DNA from: Bacillota bacterium
GTDB lineage: Bacteria; Bacillota_B; Desulfitobacteriia; Desulfitobacteriales; Desulfitobacteriaceae
Reading direction: 5' to 3'
DNA: 9,834 bases
Assembly: GCA_021779415.1 (NCBI GenBank)
Contig: JAJYAS010000077.1
Coordinates: 1 to 9,834, forward strand
The translations under genes and the position numbers were made by a program. Of the stretch, positions 7,984 through 9,834 are shown in pieces; position 1 is the stretch's first letter; each line of letters begins with the position of its first letter. The notes beneath the pieces were generated by a model. The model was not told where the DNA came from and ran no database searches. It was given only the letters and a program-made list of their open reading frames with translations.

Positions 7984-7999
7984 TTAAGTGCAAGCTGCT
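7984..7999 (+). repeat. IS3 terminal inverted repeat, orfB side
   Basis: TTAAGTGCAAGCTGCT reads inward. It matches TTAGGTGCAAGAGCTGCT at the other end (minus strand, 9165-9182), apart from one substitution and a two-base gap. The TG at 7989 is the likely tip. Confidence 0.6.
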
Positions 8000-8002
8000 T
8001 GT

Positions 8003-8827
8003 TCATGCCGCTGCCCTCTGTTGGGGTGGGTAACCCCAGTAAACTTCATAAGGTGTTCTTCTGTCAAGGCTCTGGTGGCGTCGCTCACAATTGTAATACT
8101 CGAAATAGGCATTGAGACCCTCCCTGGCTTCAGCCATGGATTCATAAGCATTCAGATAGACTTCCTCATATTTGACGCTCCTCCACGCCCGTTCAATGAT
8201 GACGTTATCAACCCATCTGCCTTTCCCATCCATACTGATCTTGATCCCGTTGGAAATAAGACAATTAGTGAATTCTTCGGACGTGAACTGACTGCCTTGG
8301 TCTGAGTTGAAAATCTCGGGGGTCCCGTATCTGTCTATGGCCTCATGAAGCGCATCCATACAGAAGGCGGTATCCATAGTGTTGGACAATCTCCATGACA
8401 GCATTAGACGACTAGCCCAGTCTATGATAGCCATCAGATAACAATTACCTCCGGCTGTTGGAATGTAGGTGATATCCGTCGCCCAAACATGATTGGGCCG
8501 TGTAATTTCCAAGCTCCGCAAAAGATAGGGATACTTCTTGTGGTCAGGATGACTCTTGGACAAATTGGGTTTAGGATACACAGCCTTAATACCCATCTTG
8601 CGCATCAGGGTTCTCACGGCGTGTCGGCCTATGTTGTAGCCTCGGTCCCGCAACCTGTCGCACATTCGTCGACTTCCAAGATCTGGGTGCTTGGAGTGTA
8701 TCTCTCTAATTAACCGTTTTAAGTCCTGATTACTCTCCCTATCCTGAACAGGCTTACGATAAACCCCTGACCGGGCAATTTGAAGAATCCGGCATTGTCT
8801 TACAATCGGCAACTTATGATCTCTCAT
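8003..8827 (-). CDS. IS3-family transposase OrfB (DDE integrase core)
   Basis: The catalytic part of the transposase, 274 residues. An N-terminal HTH_21-like region (residues ~35-95, with GSRRMCDRLRDRGYNIGRH) is followed by an rve integrase core. The acidic triad is visible: D118 (WATDITYI), D176 (NSDQGSQF) and E212 (DNVIIERAW), with 35 residues between the last two as in the IS3 family. The C-terminus has the usual YNCERRHQSLDRRTPYE motif. ATG 8827 lies two bases after the orfA stop. The frame is -1 relative to orfA and stays open upstream of this ATG, so the active enzyme may be an OrfAB fusion made by -1 frameshifting at AAAA (8836-8839). The TGA stop (8003-8005) is in the same frame as the truncated mod gene that follows. 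Confidence 0.95.
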   Translation of the reverse strand: MRDHKLPIVRQCRILQIARSGVYRKPVQDRESNQDLKRLIREIHSKHPDLGSRRMCDRLRDRGYNIGRHAVRTLMRKMGIKAVYPKPNLSKSHPDHKKYPYLLRSLEITRPNHVWATDITYIPTAGGNCYLMAIIDWASRLMLSWRLSNTMDTAFCMDALHEAIDRYGTPEIFNSDQGSQFTSEEFTNCLISNGIKISMDGKGRWVDNVIIERAWRSVKYEEVYLNAYESMAEAREGLNAYFEYYNCERRHQSLDRRTPYEVYWGYPPQQRAAA

Positions 8828-8829
8828 GA

Positions 8830-9132
8830 TCAGCGTTTTGCGCTCGTATCCCCGATGCGACCGAGCGCAATGGATAAAAAATCATTCTCCATAGCCAAAC
8901 GCCCTATCTTGGCGTGTAATTCCTTAACACCCGGATCTATATCAGAGGCCTTTTCCTTAACGAATACCTCTTCAGCCCGATCAAGAAGCTGTTTCTTCCA
9001 TTTTGCTATCTGATTCCGATGGACCTGAAAGCGATCGGCTAACTCAGAAAGTGTCTGTTGCTCTTTAATAGCCTCTAAGGCTACCTTAGCTTTGAACGCT
9101 GTCCCGTGATTCTTTCTACTTCCTTTAGCCAT
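8830..9132 (-). CDS. IS3-family transposase OrfA (helix-turn-helix)
   Basis: A 100-residue DNA-binding subunit of the transposase (HTH_8/transposase-8 type). The basic start (KGSRKNHGTAFKAKVALEAI) leads into a helix-turn-helix at ~25-48 (LSELADRFQVHRNQIAKWKK), then a leucine-spaced helix (~55-90, AEEVFVKEK... and KIGRLAMENDF) that would form the coiled coil used for multimerisation. Start ATG 9132 has AAGGAG eight bases upstream (9141-9146). It ends two bases before the orfB ATG. OrfA alone usually represses, and OrfAB carries out transposition. The length is normal and no damage is visible. Confidence 0.93.
   Translation of the reverse strand: MAKGSRKNHGTAFKAKVALEAIKEQQTLSELADRFQVHRNQIAKWKKQLLDRAEEVFVKEKASDIDPGVKELHAKIGRLAMENDFLSIALGRIGDTSAKR
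8836..8839 (-). promoter_or_regulatory. Possible -1 frameshift site between orfA and orfB
   Basis: On the minus strand the orfA codons GCA AAA CGC TGA contain AAAA followed by C. Slipping back one base at the AAA codon moves the ribosome from the orfA frame into the open orfB frame, three codons before the orfA stop-to-ATG junction. IS3 elements commonly make OrfAB this way, usually at longer A-runs. No stimulatory hairpin was checked. Confidence 0.35.
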
Positions 9133-9164
9133 TTTTACTGCTCCTTCTGTTTTGATTAATTTAG

Positions 9165-9182
9165 AGCAGCTCTTGCACCTAA
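9165..9182 (-). repeat. IS3 terminal inverted repeat, orfA side
   Basis: On the minus strand TTAGGTGCAAGAGCTGCT reads inward and pairs with the repeat at 7984-7999. TAAG occurs just outside both ends (7985-7988 and 9180-9183). It could be a target duplication if this end is at 9179, but it also overlaps the repeat itself. Confidence 0.6.
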
Positions 9183-9186
9183 GCCA

Positions 9187-9834
9187 ATGTCCTTTTTTCC
9201 TATACCATTACTCTGTCATTGGGACCCTGCGACCGAACCACCAGTAACAGTTACTCCATTCGAGGCGCCGAAAGTTGCGCCTCAGACCATTGCCGAGACC
9301 GCAAGGCTAGTTGTAAACGGTAAGAAAACGGGCATGGTAATGGGGAGTCATCTGCTAGACGGCGAAGGGTTGGAACTAGCGGGGAAAATCGCTGCCAAGA
9401 CTGGAATCACATTGTTGGGTGAAACTTTTCCGTCCCGGTTGGCTCGAGGCGAAGGTCGGGTTCCCGTAAAGCTGATCCCGTACTTTTTGGAGATGGCTCT
9501 CAAAGATCTTGCCTCCTATGAGCAATTAATTCTGGTTGGCGCTCTTACCCCAGTTGCCACCTTCGCATATAAGGGAAAGCCGGTTCTCAAAATTCCTGAA
9601 TCATGTGAAGTTATAACCCTTGCAACCGTAGAACACGACCTGTTGGCCGCTCTTAGGGATCTCACTCAAGAGCTAAATGCGCTGTCTGAACCAGTAGAAC
9701 TCAGGGAAAAAATGGAAAGTACGCCGCCATCTGGAGTTCTGACCGCTGAAAGCATTGCTAAGAGTCTCTGTTCGCTAATTCCGGAGAATTCGATTCTAGT
9801 CGATGAGGGGGCCACCAACGGGCTTACAATCTTC
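9187..9834 (+). pseudogene. Acetolactate synthase-like ThDP enzyme, 5'-truncated, runs off window
   Basis: The 216 visible codons cover the central (cofactor-fold) domain and the very start of the C-terminal ThDP-binding domain of an IlvB-like, thiamine-diphosphate-dependent enzyme. Recognisable parts are: linker PATEPPVTVTPFEAP; GMVMGSHLLDGEGLELAGKI; ETFPSRLARGEGRVPV; LILVGALTPVATFAYKGKP; and finally LTAESIAKSL...IPENSILVDEGATNG, where the C-terminal domain begins. Family members have ~170-190 residues before this point, including the catalytic glutamate domain; all of that is absent. The frame opens at about 9160 inside the IS3 end. The ATG at 9187 has no ribosome binding site and is probably an internal codon or chance, so the gene is likely dead. 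The substrate (pyruvate or another 2-oxo acid) cannot be told from this part. Whether the 3' end is intact cannot be seen. Confidence 0.8.

Larger units (their letters stand above)
5735..7987 (-). pseudogene. mod: Site-specific DNA methyltransferase (Mod), truncated and amber-interrupted
   Basis: This is an AdoMet-dependent amino methyltransferase, partner of Res, that would set the recognition site and protect host DNA. Motifs come in beta-class order. Counting from the TTG at 7993, the catalytic DPPY is at residues 73-76 (in IYMDPPYGVKFGSNFQ), a target-recognition region follows at ~175-300, and the AdoMet-binding DPTCGSG is at 353-359 with EQWGRRWITID after it. A ~300-residue C-terminal extension then follows. 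Two lesions are visible. First, the N-terminal ~100 or more residues usual in this family are absent; the frame begins at the IS3 end, and no ATG with a ribosome binding site precedes the catalytic core. Second, an in-frame TAG at 5939-5941 cuts off the last 67 codons, which still read as the family C-terminus (AFFPRTSAW..., EHGQIAVKVIDDRGNEL...) and end at the TGA overlapping res. Both catalytic motifs survive, so residual activity cannot be excluded. Confidence 0.85.
7984..9182 (-). mobile_element. IS3-family insertion sequence, apparently complete
   Basis: About 1.2 kb with orfA (8830-9132) and orfB (8003-8827) on the minus strand and imperfect inverted repeats at both ends. If the tips are the TG dinucleotides usual in IS3 elements, the element spans 7989-9177 (1189 bases). 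Both open frames are intact and the DDE triad is complete, so it may be active. The sequences outside it belong to two unrelated genes, each lacking its 5' part. The exact tips are uncertain by a few bases. Confidence 0.85.

Noticed and set aside
9187..9189. ATG 9187 as the true start of the acetolactate synthase-like protein
   Set aside because: There is no ribosome binding site, it lies a few bases from the IS3 end, and the whole N-terminal domain would be missing. It is more likely a chance or internal codon.

Overview
The window is a bacterial accessory region of moderate G+C. It is dominated by a damaged DNA-methylation/restriction locus and by insertion-sequence debris. Nothing in it fixes the taxon. 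The IS3-type transposase, the methyltransferase/helicase pair and the thiamine-diphosphate enzyme would all fit a free-living proteobacterium-like anaerobe or soil/sediment organism, but this is only an impression.

Layout from left to right. (1) 56-436: a remnant of an IS21-family element read on the minus strand. It holds the N-terminal ~57 residues of its IstA-type transposase and its outer end, marked by two 15-base repeats 23 bases apart. (2) 437-1183: decayed coding sequence on the plus strand in several frames, which I cannot identify. (3) 1184-1580: noncoding, with a terminator-like hairpin (1298-1336) and a longer inverted repeat (1428-1498). (4) 1581-2339 (+): an intact 252-residue protein of unknown function with an N-terminal hydrophobic segment and a probable C-terminal winged helix. 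(5) 2592-7987 (-): a mod-res operon. The res gene encodes an apparently intact 1048-residue helicase-nuclease. The mod gene encodes a beta-class N6-adenine/N4-cytosine methyltransferase. The two genes overlap by ATGA. (6) About 7984-9182 (-): a complete-looking IS3-family element with orfA and orfB, an intact D-D-35-E triad and imperfect terminal repeats. (7) 9187-9834 (+): the middle part of an acetolactate synthase-like, thiamine-diphosphate-dependent enzyme, running off the window and lacking its 5' part.

The main discovery is the state of the methyltransferase. Its reading frame continues without another stop for 67 codons past an in-frame TAG (5939-5941), and the continuation is clearly the family's normal C-terminus, ending in the ATGA overlap with res. 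Its N-terminus is also missing, cut at the IS3 end. The gene on the other side of the IS3 is likewise cut at its 5' end, so the IS sits at the joint of a deletion, inversion or assembly join rather than in one simply interrupted gene. Res therefore appears to be retained beside a doubly damaged Mod, which matters because Type III Res enzymes need Mod for DNA recognition.

I see no CRISPR array, tRNA or rRNA. The best candidate for something undescribed is the 252-residue protein that converges on the restriction operon. Its function is unknown and its link to defence rests only on position.
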